Below are positions 55,859 through 64,000 of a DNA stretch of 64,000 bases, one piece after another. Within the stretch, counting starts at the first letter, position 1. Every line of letters starts with the position of its first letter. The DNA lies in the NCBI GenBank assembly GCA_963722415.1, contig CAVRNI010000027.1, forward strand, positions 310,001 to 374,000. Direction: 5' to 3'. This stretch comes from JALOLG01 sp963722415 (GTDB lineage Bacteria > Actinomycetota > Acidimicrobiia > Acidimicrobiales > Ilumatobacteraceae). A program made the position numbers and the translations under genes. The notes beneath the pieces were generated by a model, which had not been told where the DNA came from, ran no database searches, and saw nothing but the letters and a program-made list of their open reading frames with translations.

Positions 55859-56488
55859 CCAGGCCCCGCCGTCCGTTCGGCGCCGACCAGCCGGGTCGGC
55901 TGCAGGCGACGATGTTGAAGGTGCTCGCCGCCGAGATGAGCGACCCCGGCCGCCTCCTGCGCGGCAAACGCCTGCGCGCCGACGACGCCGTGGTCGATCT
56001 CGTGATCGGGCACGGCGCCGCCACGGCGGTGGTGCAGGGATCGCGGCCCGACCCCTACGTCGTGACGCTGCTCACCCGCGCCGGCAAGTCGGTGCCCACC
56101 AGGCGCGACCTCACGGTCCGCTGCACGTGTCCCGACGACGACGCACTGGGTGGCGGCGCCTGCAAACACGCCGTGGCGGCGTTGTTCGCGCTTGCCGACG
56201 AGGTCAGCCTCGACCTCGACGCGTTGGCGAGGTGGCGCCAGAGTGAGGCGTTCGCCGCCAGCGATCCGGAAGGTGGCGACCACGAAACCGAGCAACGGAC
56301 ACGACGAGCCGCCCGCACCGGTCGACCCGCTCATCGCCGAGCTCACCGACCTCCTCCGACCACCCCGCGGCAAACGACTCCCGGCCCTGCCGGAGCTGAC
56401 GGCGCCCGACGCGGCGCGCATCCCCGACCGTCTGGTGGCCGACGTCCTCGACGACGCGCTCGCCCACTTGCGGGTGCGTTGGGACTGA
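55855..56488 (+). CDS. SWIM zinc-finger protein (one frameshift)
   Basis: About 210 residues. VRCTCPDDDALGGGACKHAVAALF is a SWIM finger (CxC...CxH). The N-terminus RGKRLRADDAVVDLVIGHGAATAVVQGSRPDPYVV is typical of helicase-associated SWIM proteins. The tail (APVDPLIAELTDLLRPPRGKRLPALPELT...) is in a shifted frame from about 56275-56310. The ATG overlaps the helicase stop (ATGA). It is probably a DNA-binding partner of the SNF2 protein. Confidence 0.86.
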
Positions 56489-56541
56489 CGCCCGTTCGCG
56501 CCGGGCTCCCGGGGCTCAGCAGTACTTCGGACGGTGAGCCG

Positions 56542-56547
56542 TACACT
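56542..56547 (+). promoter_or_regulatory. -10 element for leaderless moxR mRNA
   Basis: TACACT, seven bases before GTG 56555. It decides between this start and the in-frame GTG at 56534. Confidence 0.55.
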
Positions 56548-56554
56548 GCCCACC

Positions 56555-57505
56555 GTGGTCGGGAACGTCTCCCCTGTTGTCCAGGCGCTGATCAACAACG
56601 TCGACAAGGTCGTGCGCGGCAAGCGCGAGGAGATCCGGCTGGCCGTGTGCTGCCTGCTCACCGAGGGTCACCTCCTGCTCGACGACGTGCCGGGCACCGG
56701 CAAGACGACGCTCGCCAAGGCGATCGCCGGGTCGATCTCGGGCACGTGGAAGCGCGTCCAGTTCACGCCCGATCTGCTGCCCACCGACATCACGGGCGTG
56801 ATGATCTACGACCAGCGCGACATGACGTTCAACTTTCGCGAAGGACCCGTCTTCACCAACGTGCTGATCGGCGACGAGATCAACCGCGGCAGCCCGAAGA
56901 CCCAGTCGGCGCTGCTCGAGGTGATGGAGGAGCGTCAGGTCACGTCGGACGGCATCACCCACCGGGTCCCGCATCCGTTCTTCGTGATCGCCACCCAGAA
57001 CCCACGCGACTACCAGGGCACGTTCCCGTTGCCCGACGTCCAACTCGATCGGTTCACGATGCGCCTCACACTCGGATACGCCGACCCGGCGACCGAGGTC
57101 GGGGTGCTCGGCGAGTACCACCGTCACCGCCGCGACGTCCCCGTCCACGCCGTCACCGACACGAGCGAGCTCGACCGGTTGATCGGTGAGGTCGACCAGA
57201 TCGAGGTCGTCGAGTCGATCAACGACTACATCGTCCGGCTGGCCGGACTCACCCGGGCGCATCCCGATCTGCGCCTCGGTGTCTCGACGCGTGGCACGCT
57301 GGCGTTGCTCCGCGTCGCCCGCGCGTACGCCGCCACGGAAGAGCGGTCGTACGTGACGCCCGACGACGTCAAGGCGGTCGTCGCGGTCGTGTTCGCCCAC
57401 CGCATGGCACTCACCCCCGAAGCCGAGCTGCGCGGGGTGCGCATCGACAAGCTGCTCGCCGACATCGTCGACGAGATCCCCGTACCTCGCACGCGCGAGC
57501 AGTGA
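56555..57505 (+). CDS. MoxR-type AAA+ ATPase
   Basis: About 316 residues. Walker A DDVPGTGKTTLAKAIAG, Walker B IGDEINRGSPKTQSALLEVMEE, sensor 1 VIATQNPRDYQGTFPLPDVQLDRF. MoxR AAA+ proteins are chaperone-like and act with the DUF58 and transglutaminase-like partners that follow. Start GTG 56555 from the -10 spacing; GTG 56534 would add seven residues. First gene of a three-gene unit; the next gene starts four bases after its stop. Confidence 0.93.
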   Translation: MVGNVSPVVQALINNVDKVVRGKREEIRLAVCCLLTEGHLLLDDVPGTGKTTLAKAIAGSISGTWKRVQFTPDLLPTDITGVMIYDQRDMTFNFREGPVFTNVLIGDEINRGSPKTQSALLEVMEERQVTSDGITHRVPHPFFVIATQNPRDYQGTFPLPDVQLDRFTMRLTLGYADPATEVGVLGEYHRHRRDVPVHAVTDTSELDRLIGEVDQIEVVESINDYIVRLAGLTRAHPDLRLGVSTRGTLALLRVARAYAATEERSYVTPDDVKAVVAVVFAHRMALTPEAELRGVRIDKLLADIVDEIPVPRTREQ

Positions 57506-57509
57506 ACCG

Positions 57510-58620
57510 TTGCTGACCCGATCCGGCGTCGGTGCGCTGGTCGCGGCGGTGCTGCTCGGTGGCTGCGGGTTGTGGTGGCAGTACGAGGAGTTGATCGGGC
57601 TGGCGGTCGGCATCGGCGGGCTGGTGCTGATGGCGGTGTGGGCGGCGCAGCGAACGTTCCGCGTCTCGATCCGGCGGCGGCTCACGAGCCCGCGCGTCGC
57701 GCGAGGCGATCCGATCCGGATCGTGTATCGCGTCATCAACGACGGCCGGCACCGATCCGGCCGGGCAGCCGATCCGCGACCAGTGCGGGGGCGCCGCGAT
57801 CTCGGTCGCCGTCGAGCCCCTCGCCAAGCAGCAGGCGGTCGATCTGCCGGCGCAGATCCCGACCACGCGCCGCGGCATCTTCGATGTCGGTCCGTGGTCG
57901 ATCGAGCGTCTCGACCCGTTCGGTCTGGCCATCGGCCATCGGGAGGGGGATTCGACGGCAACCGTCATCGTCCATCCACGCGTGTACGACCTCCTCGGCC
58001 CGCACGGCTCGATGAACACCGTGGAGGCGGAGTCGCTGGTCCGCAGAACGGCAACGGATCCGCTGTCGGGGTTCGTGTCGCTGCGCGAGTACGTCCCCGG
58101 CGACGACCCCCGCCTCATCCATTGGATGACGACCGCTCGCACCGGCACGCTGATGGTCAAGGAGCACGTCGAACTGCGGCGTCCAGAGTTCACCGTCGTG
58201 CTCGACGCCGCCGACCACGTGGCGACAGCGGACGATTTCGAGGAGGCCGTCGACGTCGCCGCCTCGATCGCCGTCCACGCCGTCCGCAGCGGCATGGACG
58301 TCGTCGTTCGAACCACGAGCCGCCAACATCCGGGACATCCGATCCCGCGGTCGTCGGAGTCGCAGGTCGTCGACTTGCTCACGCCCGTGCAGCAGGCGTC
58401 CGGTGCTGACCTGCTCTCCGTCGCGGCGTTGTTCCGAAGCGGCTTCGACCAGGCCGCGATCGTGTTCATCACCGGCCCTGACGGCCCGTCGAGCCGGCTC
58501 GCCTCGAACGATCAGATGCTGACCGTCCGCATCGGCTATGGCGCCCAGTCCGGACCTGGAGTCGCGCTGGCCGTTGCCGACGCGCGTGAGTTCACGCAGC
58601 GATGGAAGCCGTGGTCGTGA
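57510..58620 (+). CDS. DUF58 domain protein (one frameshift)
   Basis: About 369 residues. Two N-terminal hydrophobic segments (LVAAVLLGGCGLWW; LVLMAVWAA), then the DUF58 core: RRGIFDVGPWSIERLDPFGLA and DPLSGFVSLREYVPGDDPRLIHWMTTARTGTLMVKEH. A von Willebrand-like C-terminal part follows (FTVVLDAADHVATADDFEEAVD). An extra C near 57746 (GACGGCCGGCACC) breaks the frame in the linker. It starts at TTG 57510; no better start is visible. Partner of MoxR. Confidence 0.88.
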
Positions 58621-58639
58621 AGCACGACACGACGGAACG

Positions 58640-60753
58640 GTGGCGGCAGTGGGCCTGATCCGTCTACGCGTCGTCGTGCTGGCGTTGATCATGACGCTGT
58701 TGGCGCTCGCCGCCGGACGCATCTTCGACTCCGTGCAGGGCACGTTCGTGATCGCCGCGATCCTCCCGATCGTGCTGCTGTTCCCCGTCTTGGCGCGCCG
58801 TTGGTACGTGCAGCTCCCAGTGGCGCTCGTGGGCGTCGCCGCGGCAGTGATCGCGGCCGTATGGATCGACGGGGGACGCGTGCCGGCCGACGTCATCGAG
58901 GCGATCGGACGCGGTCCGCGCCGGCTTCTGTCGACCGAGTGGCCGAGCCCGATCCGTCCCGACCTGACCGGCACGGTGGCGGCCTTGCTGGCGGTCACGT
59001 CGGCGCTCGCCACCGTGCTCGCATCCAAGATCCGGTGGCACCTCCTGCCGCTCGCGCCGCCACTCGTCACGTTCGTCGTGATCTGCGGTCTGAGCGCCGC
59101 CAAGGGCTCGGGGATCGCGTGGTTGCTGCCGCTCGCGCCATTGGCCGCGCTGTTCGCCGTGCTGCGCCCCGGTGGCGCGAGTGGCGAGCGGCTCCGGATC
59201 CTCGCCGGCGAGCGACTCCTCCTCCTGACCGCGGTCGCGACCGGCCTCGCCGTCGCCGTGTCCATCCCGGTGGCGTTCGCCGACCGCGCCGACCCGCGCC
59301 AGATCGAGGCGGCGGAGACGACGGCGCCGATCATCGATCCGATCGAGGCAACGATCGCCCTCCGCCGACTCGATCCCCCGATCGTGGTCTACGACGTCCG
59401 AGCCACGGACGGCTCGACCGCGCTCCCCGCTCGGTGGCGGACGTCGACCCGCGACACGTACGACGGGCAGCGCTGGACGCCGACGCTCACCCTGCGTCCG
59501 ATCGGCCGCCGCCTGGCGCCCGACCAGGCCGGCGCCATCAGCGCCGACGTCACGTTCGAATCCGACGACGTCTCCCTCGTACCGCTGCCGGGCACTCCGA
59601 TCCAGATCGATGCCGACGTCCAGACCGATCCGGAACGCACGATCGTCCAACTCGTCGATCGCCCCACCGTCGGCCTCGTGGTGCCCATCACCGCGCTCGT
59701 GGCGCCTTCGGAGATCGGCAACGCGGTCGCTGGGGATCCTCCCCGTCGACGAGATCTCCGCCAGTTTCACCGAGGTCGCGAACAACATCGGCGGCGACGG
59801 AACGGTGGTCGAGCGGCTCGAAGCGATCGAGGCGACGATGCGCGACGACTTCTCGCTCGATCCCGGGAGCGCCCGGCGGCGGCATGCAGCTGGCGCTGAT
59901 CCAGCGCTTCCTCACCGAGACCCGCCGTGGGAACGCGGAGCAGTTCGCGACCGCGTTCGTGTTGATGGCGCGGTCGCTCGGTGTCAACGCCCGCGTCGCG
60001 ACCGGCTTCGTCGTGCCTCCGGACGAGCTCGACGACCGCGTCGAGCTGCGATCGGATCTCGCCCTCACCTGGCCGGAGGTCGAAGTGATCGGTGAGGGAT
60101 GGGTCGCCTTCGATCCCGTGCCCGAGGAGGAGGCGGCCAGCAGCGAGGAGCCGCTGGAACCGCCGCAGGCGCAGACGCCCGCCGCCCAGCAGCCACCCAT
60201 CGCGGCGCCCGAGAGCACGAACAACGACGACGTCGAGCCGCCGCCCGACGCCGACGCGAGCGACGCTGGTGGGTGGTCGACGGTGACACGGTGGGTCGTC
60301 CGCTCGGCGTTCGGCCTCGCCGTCGTGCTCGTGCCCGTGTTCTTCGTCACCAGCACGATCGTCGCCCGCAAGGTGCGGCGGCGGCGGCGGCGCCTGGCCA
60401 TCGCCGACGAGCGCCAGCGCGTCCGCGCCATGTGGGCGGTGGCGACCGACGCGCTGGTCGACGCCGGCCTGACGATCGCACCCGCGTGGACCGACCGGCA
60501 GATCGCCACCCGGGGCGCACCGCTGGCGGAAGAGGCACAGGACGAACTGGTACGGCTCAGCGCGTTGTCGAGCGCCGCGACATACGGCCCGGCCCGCCTC
60601 CCCGATCCGATGGCAGCCGACGCGCTCGCCGCACTCGTGCACATCGAAGACGCGATCCGGTCGCCGCGGACACGCTGGCAGCGCATCCGCTGGCACCTGA
60701 GCACCCGCTCGCTGCGCCGCGCGACCCGCTCACCCGTGCTCGGCGACATCTAG
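58640..60753 (+). CDS. TgpA-like membrane protein with inactive transglutaminase-like domain (two frameshifts)
   Basis: About 704 residues. The N-terminal 200 residues form five or six membrane helices (DUF3488-like), followed by an extracytoplasmic transglutaminase-like domain, one more helix (RSAFGLAVVLVPVFFVTSTIVA) and a basic cytoplasmic tail. The domain reads RRGNAEQFATAFVLMARSLGVNARVATGF and LTWPEVEVIGEGWVAFDP. The catalytic Cys position (GxCEQFA) is Ala, and the catalytic His of HAWPEV is Leu; only the final Asp remains. Extra single bases near 59733 and 59863 break the frame. GTG 58640. It is last in the MoxR-DUF58 unit and probably has a binding or scaffolding role. Confidence 0.85.
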
Positions 60754-60766
60754 ACGCACCAGCGCT

Positions 60767-60813
60767 TCTGGGCTGCTCCGGCTCGCGGCAGTCGCAAGCG
60801 GAAGCAGCCCAGA
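60767..60813. terminator. Bidirectional hairpin between convergent genes
   Basis: TCTGGGCTGCT (60767-60777) pairs perfectly with AGCAGCCCAGA (60803-60813), extended imperfectly on both sides. It lies between the convergent transglutaminase-like and repeat-protein genes. Confidence 0.6.
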
Positions 60814-60818
60814 TGCGT

Positions 60819-63800
60819 TCAGGGGTCGGGCGGCAGCGTCGTGGTGGTCGTCGTGGTGGTGGTCGTCGTCGTGGTGGTCGTCGTCGTGGGCGGTGTACCG
60901 CTCACGTCGATCGTCACGACGGCGGTGGCCGCCAGACCGGACGGATCGGTCACCGTGTAGTCGAACATCAACGACGTGCCGGTGTGGTCGCTCGACACGG
61001 TCACGTTGAGCACGAGACCGGCGATCGTCACCACCACGCCGACCGGCAGCACACCGAGCGTGACGACGAGCGCGTCACCGTCGGGATCGCTGGCCGACAA
61101 CGGAACGATCGTTTCGACGTCAGGGTCGACGTCGGCCTGGACGGCGTTGGCGAGCGGCCGGCGGTTCACCCGGACGGTCACCGTCGCCGGCGACGACACG
61201 AGCCCGCCATTGTCGACCGCCGTGTACGTGAACGTCGCGATGCCGCCGCCTGCGCCGGGGTCGATCGACAGCTGATCGGTGCCGACGGCCGTGACCGTCC
61301 CCTGGTTGCCGTTGGTGAAGTCGATGGTTGCCGGGAACGACTGCAACTGCAGCACGTCGCCGTCGGGATCGGTGTCGTTGTCGAGCGGTCGCAGCGTGAC
61401 GATGCCGGAGGAGGCATCGATGGAGTCGGCGTTGGCGACGGGCGCCGCGTTGGCGAGGTCGATCCGGACGCTCACGACCACACTCAGACCGCCCGGGTCC
61501 TGGACCGTCGCCGTGAACTGGTACGCGCCCGTCGGCGCCCCGCTCGGGACGACATTGAGCGACGCGCCGCCATCGGCGATCGTCACCCAGCCCGGTTGGC
61601 CGGTGAGCGACGCGATCGTCAGCGGCTCGGCATCCGTCGCCAGATCGCTCACCAGGATCGAACGTTGCTGCGTGCGGCTCATCGAGACCTGGAACGGCTG
61701 GGCAACGGGATCCTGGTTGACGTCGATCGTGACGGTGCCCGTGTCGCGCACCCGACAGACGTTGACCACCGAGTAGTTGAACACGATGTTCCCGTTCTCT
61801 CCCGCCGCCGGCGTGATGACGCCGGAAGGGGCGAGGAGCGGAGCGCCCACGTCGACGATCGACCCGTTGCGGGCGTAGACCGCGAGGTCGACGGCGATCG
61901 ACTGCATGTACGCCGTCTGGAGGAACACGTTCGGAGCCTCCGGTGGTGCCTGACCGCACGCCAGGACCGACACCCGCAGGACGGCATCGGACGTGAGCTC
62001 GCCGTCGTCGATCCGGTAGCCGATCGTGGCGGTGCCGACGGCGCCGGGCGCGGAAGCGAACCGGATCGCGCCGCCGGGTCGAACCTGCGCCGTGCCCAGC
62101 GCCGGATCCGGGGCGCCGATGATCGTGACAGCCAGCGGGTCGCCGTCGGGCTCGTCATCGTTGAACAGCACGTTGACATCGATGACATCGCCGCCGACCA
62201 CTTGGGCGTCGTCGTCTCTCGCGATCGGCGCACGATTCAGCGGCTCGAGCACCGTCAGGGTCACCGTGGCCGTGGCCCGCAGGCCGTCGCCATCGGAGAT
62301 CTGGTAGGTCGCGACGAGGTTGCCGACGAAGGTGGCGGCCGGTGTGAGCGTGATCACACGCGGACCGAGCGTCACCGTGCCAGTGCCGCTGAGCCTGCTC
62401 ACCGACACGATCGACAGGTCAGCCGCGGGTGTGTCGGGATCGGAGTCGTTGGCCAGCACGTCGATCGTGGTGGCAACACCTGGGCCGATGATCGTCGCGA
62501 AGTCGTCGGCGGCGAACGGCGGCTGGGGGTCGGGCTCGACGACTTCGACGACCAATCGCCCCGTCGAGACTCCACCGTCCGGATCACCGACCTGGTACGT
62601 GATCACCGTCGGGCCCAGGGTCGAGTCGGCGGTGAACGTGATCACACTGCCCCGACGGTCAGCGGTCCCGAGGTTGGGCGTCGTCGACGACAGCACGGTC
62701 AAGCCCGCACGGGTCCCGTCGGGGTCGCTGTCGTTGGCGAGCACGTCGACCGTGACCGAGCGGAGCACCTCGACGGTCACCCGCTCGTCCTCGACGAGCG
62801 GCGGGGCGTTCTGCAGCGTGGGCGCGACCACGCTGATGATGATCGATGCGAACGCCCGCAGGTTCCGCTGGTTGGTCACCTCGTACGTGCACCGGAACAC
62901 ACCGGACGCCGCGGCCGGCGGCGTGAACGTGACGCGCTGATCGGTCGTGACCGTGGCGCGCCCGCCCGCCGGACAGCTCGGCGCGCCGACCAACGTCGGG
63001 CGTTCACCGGAGGGGTCGCCGTCGTTGCCGAGCACGTCGAGCGTGACCGCCTCGTCGACCCGGGTGGTGACCGTGTCGTCGCGTGCGTACGGCGGCGCGG
63101 CGAGTGGTTCGCGCAACACCCGGACGCTGATCTCGCCGGCGACCTCGTGACCGTTGGCATCGCTCACCGTGTAGGTGAACCGGACCATCCGCGATTCGTC
63201 GTCGTCGGCGATCGGGGACGGCGCGAACTGCACGTTGTCGCCCTGGATCGACGCCTGGCCGGAACCGTCGTCGGGTTGGGTGACACGGACGACCAGCAAG
63301 GGATCGCCGTCGGGGTCGCTGTCGTTGGACAGCACGTCGATCACCTGCAGCGTGCCCACGACGGCGGTTGCGGTGTCGGCAGTGATGAGCGGGGGACGGT
63401 TCGGCTCGATGTCGGCAACGGTGACGACCAGGACCGTGCCAGGGACGATGTTGCCGTGCAGGTCGTCGACGAAGTACGTGAACGGCACGAGCTCGGGCGC
63501 GCCGGCCCGGGCGGTGACACGCAGTGTGTCGCCGTCGACCACGGCCTCGATCCCCGCCGGCAACGGGGTCGTCACCGAGAGCTGCAACGGATCGCCGTCA
63601 GGGTCGCGGTCGTTGGCGAGCACGGGGACCGACGTCGGTGTGTTGCGCCGGAGCCGGACGGCATCGGGCTGCACGATGGGAGGACGGTTGTCGTCCTGCG
63701 GCTGGGCGATCTCGACGCGGACGGTGGCGGGTTCGCCGGTCGCCTCGAACGAGTCGACGGGACGGTACGTGAACGTCGCCCGGCCGGACGCCCCGAGCGG

Positions 63801-64000
63801 CGGTTGGTAGCGCAGGGCGGGCAGCCCGGTCGGACCGATGGTCTCGGTGATCGTGCCCCCGATGTCGGGTGGCGTGAACGACGCCACCCGCAACGCGTCG
63901 CGCTCCGGGTCGACGTCGTTCAGGAGCACGTCGATCACGACCCCGACATCCGGACCGGTCTCGGCCACGTCGTCACGGGCGACGGGCGCCTGGTTCGGCG
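60819..64000 (-). CDS. Large cadherin/Ig-like tandem-repeat surface protein (N-terminal part beyond right edge)
   Basis: At least 1,059 residues, open to the window edge. About ten or eleven repeats of 90-100 residues, each opening PNRPP...DD, then VDVLxNDxDPDGD, a beta-rich core and FTYxVxDxxG; these are the Ca-binding-like motifs of bacterial cadherin-like domains. The last full repeats are more divergent. The C-terminus is about 17 consecutive Thr and then LPPDP, with no membrane helix and no LPxTG signal. It converges on the MoxR-DUF58-transglutaminase unit; similar large repeat proteins occur next to that unit in other actinobacteria (recalled, not checked). Probably an extended cell-surface filament or adhesin. 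Confidence 0.85.
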   Translation of the reverse strand, partial: PNQAPVARDDVAETGPDVGVVIDVLLNDVDPERDALRVASFTPPDIGGTITETIGPTGLPALRYQPPLGASGRATFTYRPVDSFEATGEPATVRVEIAQPQDDNRPPIVQPDAVRLRRNTPTSVPVLANDRDPDGDPLQLSVTTPLPAGIEAVVDGDTLRVTARAGAPELVPFTYFVDDLHGNIVPGTVLVVTVADIEPNRPPLITADTATAVVGTLQVIDVLSNDSDPDGDPLLVVRVTQPDDGSGQASIQGDNVQFAPSPIADDDESRMVRFTYTVSDANGHEVAGEISVRVLREPLAAPPYARDDTVTTRVDEAVTLDVLGNDGDPSGERPTLVGAPSCPAGGRATVTTDQRVTFTPPAAASGVFRCTYEVTNQRNLRAFASIIISVVAPTLQNAPPLVEDERVTVEVLRSVTVDVLANDSDPDGTRAGLTVLSSTTPNLGTADRRGSVITFTADSTLGPTVITYQVGDPDGGVSTGRLVVEVVEPDPQPPFAADDFATIIGPGVATTIDVLANDSDPDTPAADLSIVSVSRLSGTGTVTLGPRVITLTPAATFVGNLVATYQISDGDGLRATATVTLTVLEPLNRAPIARDDDAQVVGGDVIDVNVLFNDDEPDGDPLAVTIIGAPDPALGTAQVRPGGAIRFASAPGAVGTATIGYRIDDGELTSDAVLRVSVLACGQAPPEAPNVFLQTAYMQSIAVDLAVYARNGSIVDVGAPLLAPSGVITPAAGENGNIVFNYSVVNVCRVRDTGTVTIDVNQDPVAQPFQVSMSRTQQRSILVSDLATDAEPLTIASLTGQPGWVTIADGGASLNVVPSGAPTGAYQFTATVQDPGGLSVVVSVRIDLANAAPVANADSIDASSGIVTLRPLDNDTDPDGDVLQLQSFPATIDFTNGNQGTVTAVGTDQLSIDPGAGGGIATFTYTAVDNGGLVSSPATVTVRVNRRPLANAVQADVDPDVETIVPLSASDPDGDALVVTLGVLPVGVVVTIAGLVLNVTVSSDHTGTSLMFDYTVTDPSGLAATAVVTIDVSGTPPTTTTTTTTTTTTTTTTTLPPDP
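60836..60889. repeat. GTG/GTC trinucleotide tract encoding poly-threonine
   Basis: About 50 bp of alternating GTG and GTC triplets on the plus strand (ACC/ACG/ACA threonine codons on the coding strand) at the 3' end of the repeat-protein gene. Such tracts can vary in length by slippage. Confidence 0.85.

Noticed and set aside
60819..60860. LPxTG-type cell-wall sorting signal after the poly-Thr tract
   Set aside because: The end is LPPDP followed directly by a stop; there is no hydrophobic helix or basic tail.

Overview
The window is about 64 kb of GC-rich (roughly 70%) chromosomal DNA, with frequent GTG starts and dense same-strand gene blocks. The gene content is that of a free-living, aerobic, high-GC actinobacterium: ClpS followed by DUF2017, F420-dependent oxidoreductase, DUF222/HNH protein, SNF2/SWIM pair, MoxR-DUF58-transglutaminase cluster. 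The repeated secreted 'LDTR...SNLN...VDVxGW' module and several protein details fit the class Acidimicrobiia (Ilumatobacter-like). That placement is an inference from family resemblance; there is no rRNA gene here. I see no prophage, insertion sequence, integrase or CRISPR array.

Layout. 1-2.0 kb: a cytochrome-oxidase-subunit-I-like protein (cut by the left edge) and ctaB. 2.0-3.2 kb: clpS, DUF2017 and tRNA-Glu, tRNA-Asp and tRNA-Phe. 3.3-10.1 kb: two MFS exporters, a secreted V8-like protease carrying three LDTR modules, and an HNH protein. 10.3-13.2 kb: an orphan winged-helix protein and a PAS/GGDEF/EAL protein with degenerate catalytic motifs. 13.6-16.2 kb: three pilin-like genes. 16.2-17.4 kb: a LarA-like protein. 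17.5-23.2 kb: a first branched-chain-amino-acid-type ABC operon bracketed by two small membrane proteins. 23.2-26.5 kb: pyrE and a secreted LDTR-arylsulfotransferase fusion. 26.6-34 kb: a flavin/F420 oxidoreductase, purB-purA, a HisD-like protein and a two-component system. 34-38.6 kb: clpB and a long acyl-CoA dehydrogenase. 38.7-47 kb: an acyl-CoA ligase followed by a second Liv-type ABC operon and a GNAT protein. 47-51.8 kb: a phenylacetate-degradation cluster (paaI-A-D-B-C-G order) preceded by a DUF3445 protein. 51.9-56.5 kb: CAP and VOC proteins, then the SNF2 helicase and SWIM protein. 56.5-64 kb: MoxR, DUF58 and a transglutaminase-like protein, converging on a large cadherin-like repeat protein that runs off the right edge.

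How genes work together. purA-purB and the HisD-like gene diverge from a mirrored promoter. Acyl-CoA ligase plus ABC transporter next to paa genes suggests uptake and CoA activation of aromatic or fatty acids. MoxR, DUF58 and the transglutaminase-like membrane protein form a known genetic module, often found with large repeat proteins.

Two window-wide properties matter for any reader. First, at least 13 genes have a TANNNT element exactly 6-7 nt before the start codon, which predicts leaderless mRNAs. Second, many clearly functional genes are broken by single-base frameshifts. Nearly all that I could resolve are cured by removing one G or C, so I read most of them as assembly errors rather than pseudogenes. 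Coordinates of those genes span the whole reconstructed gene.
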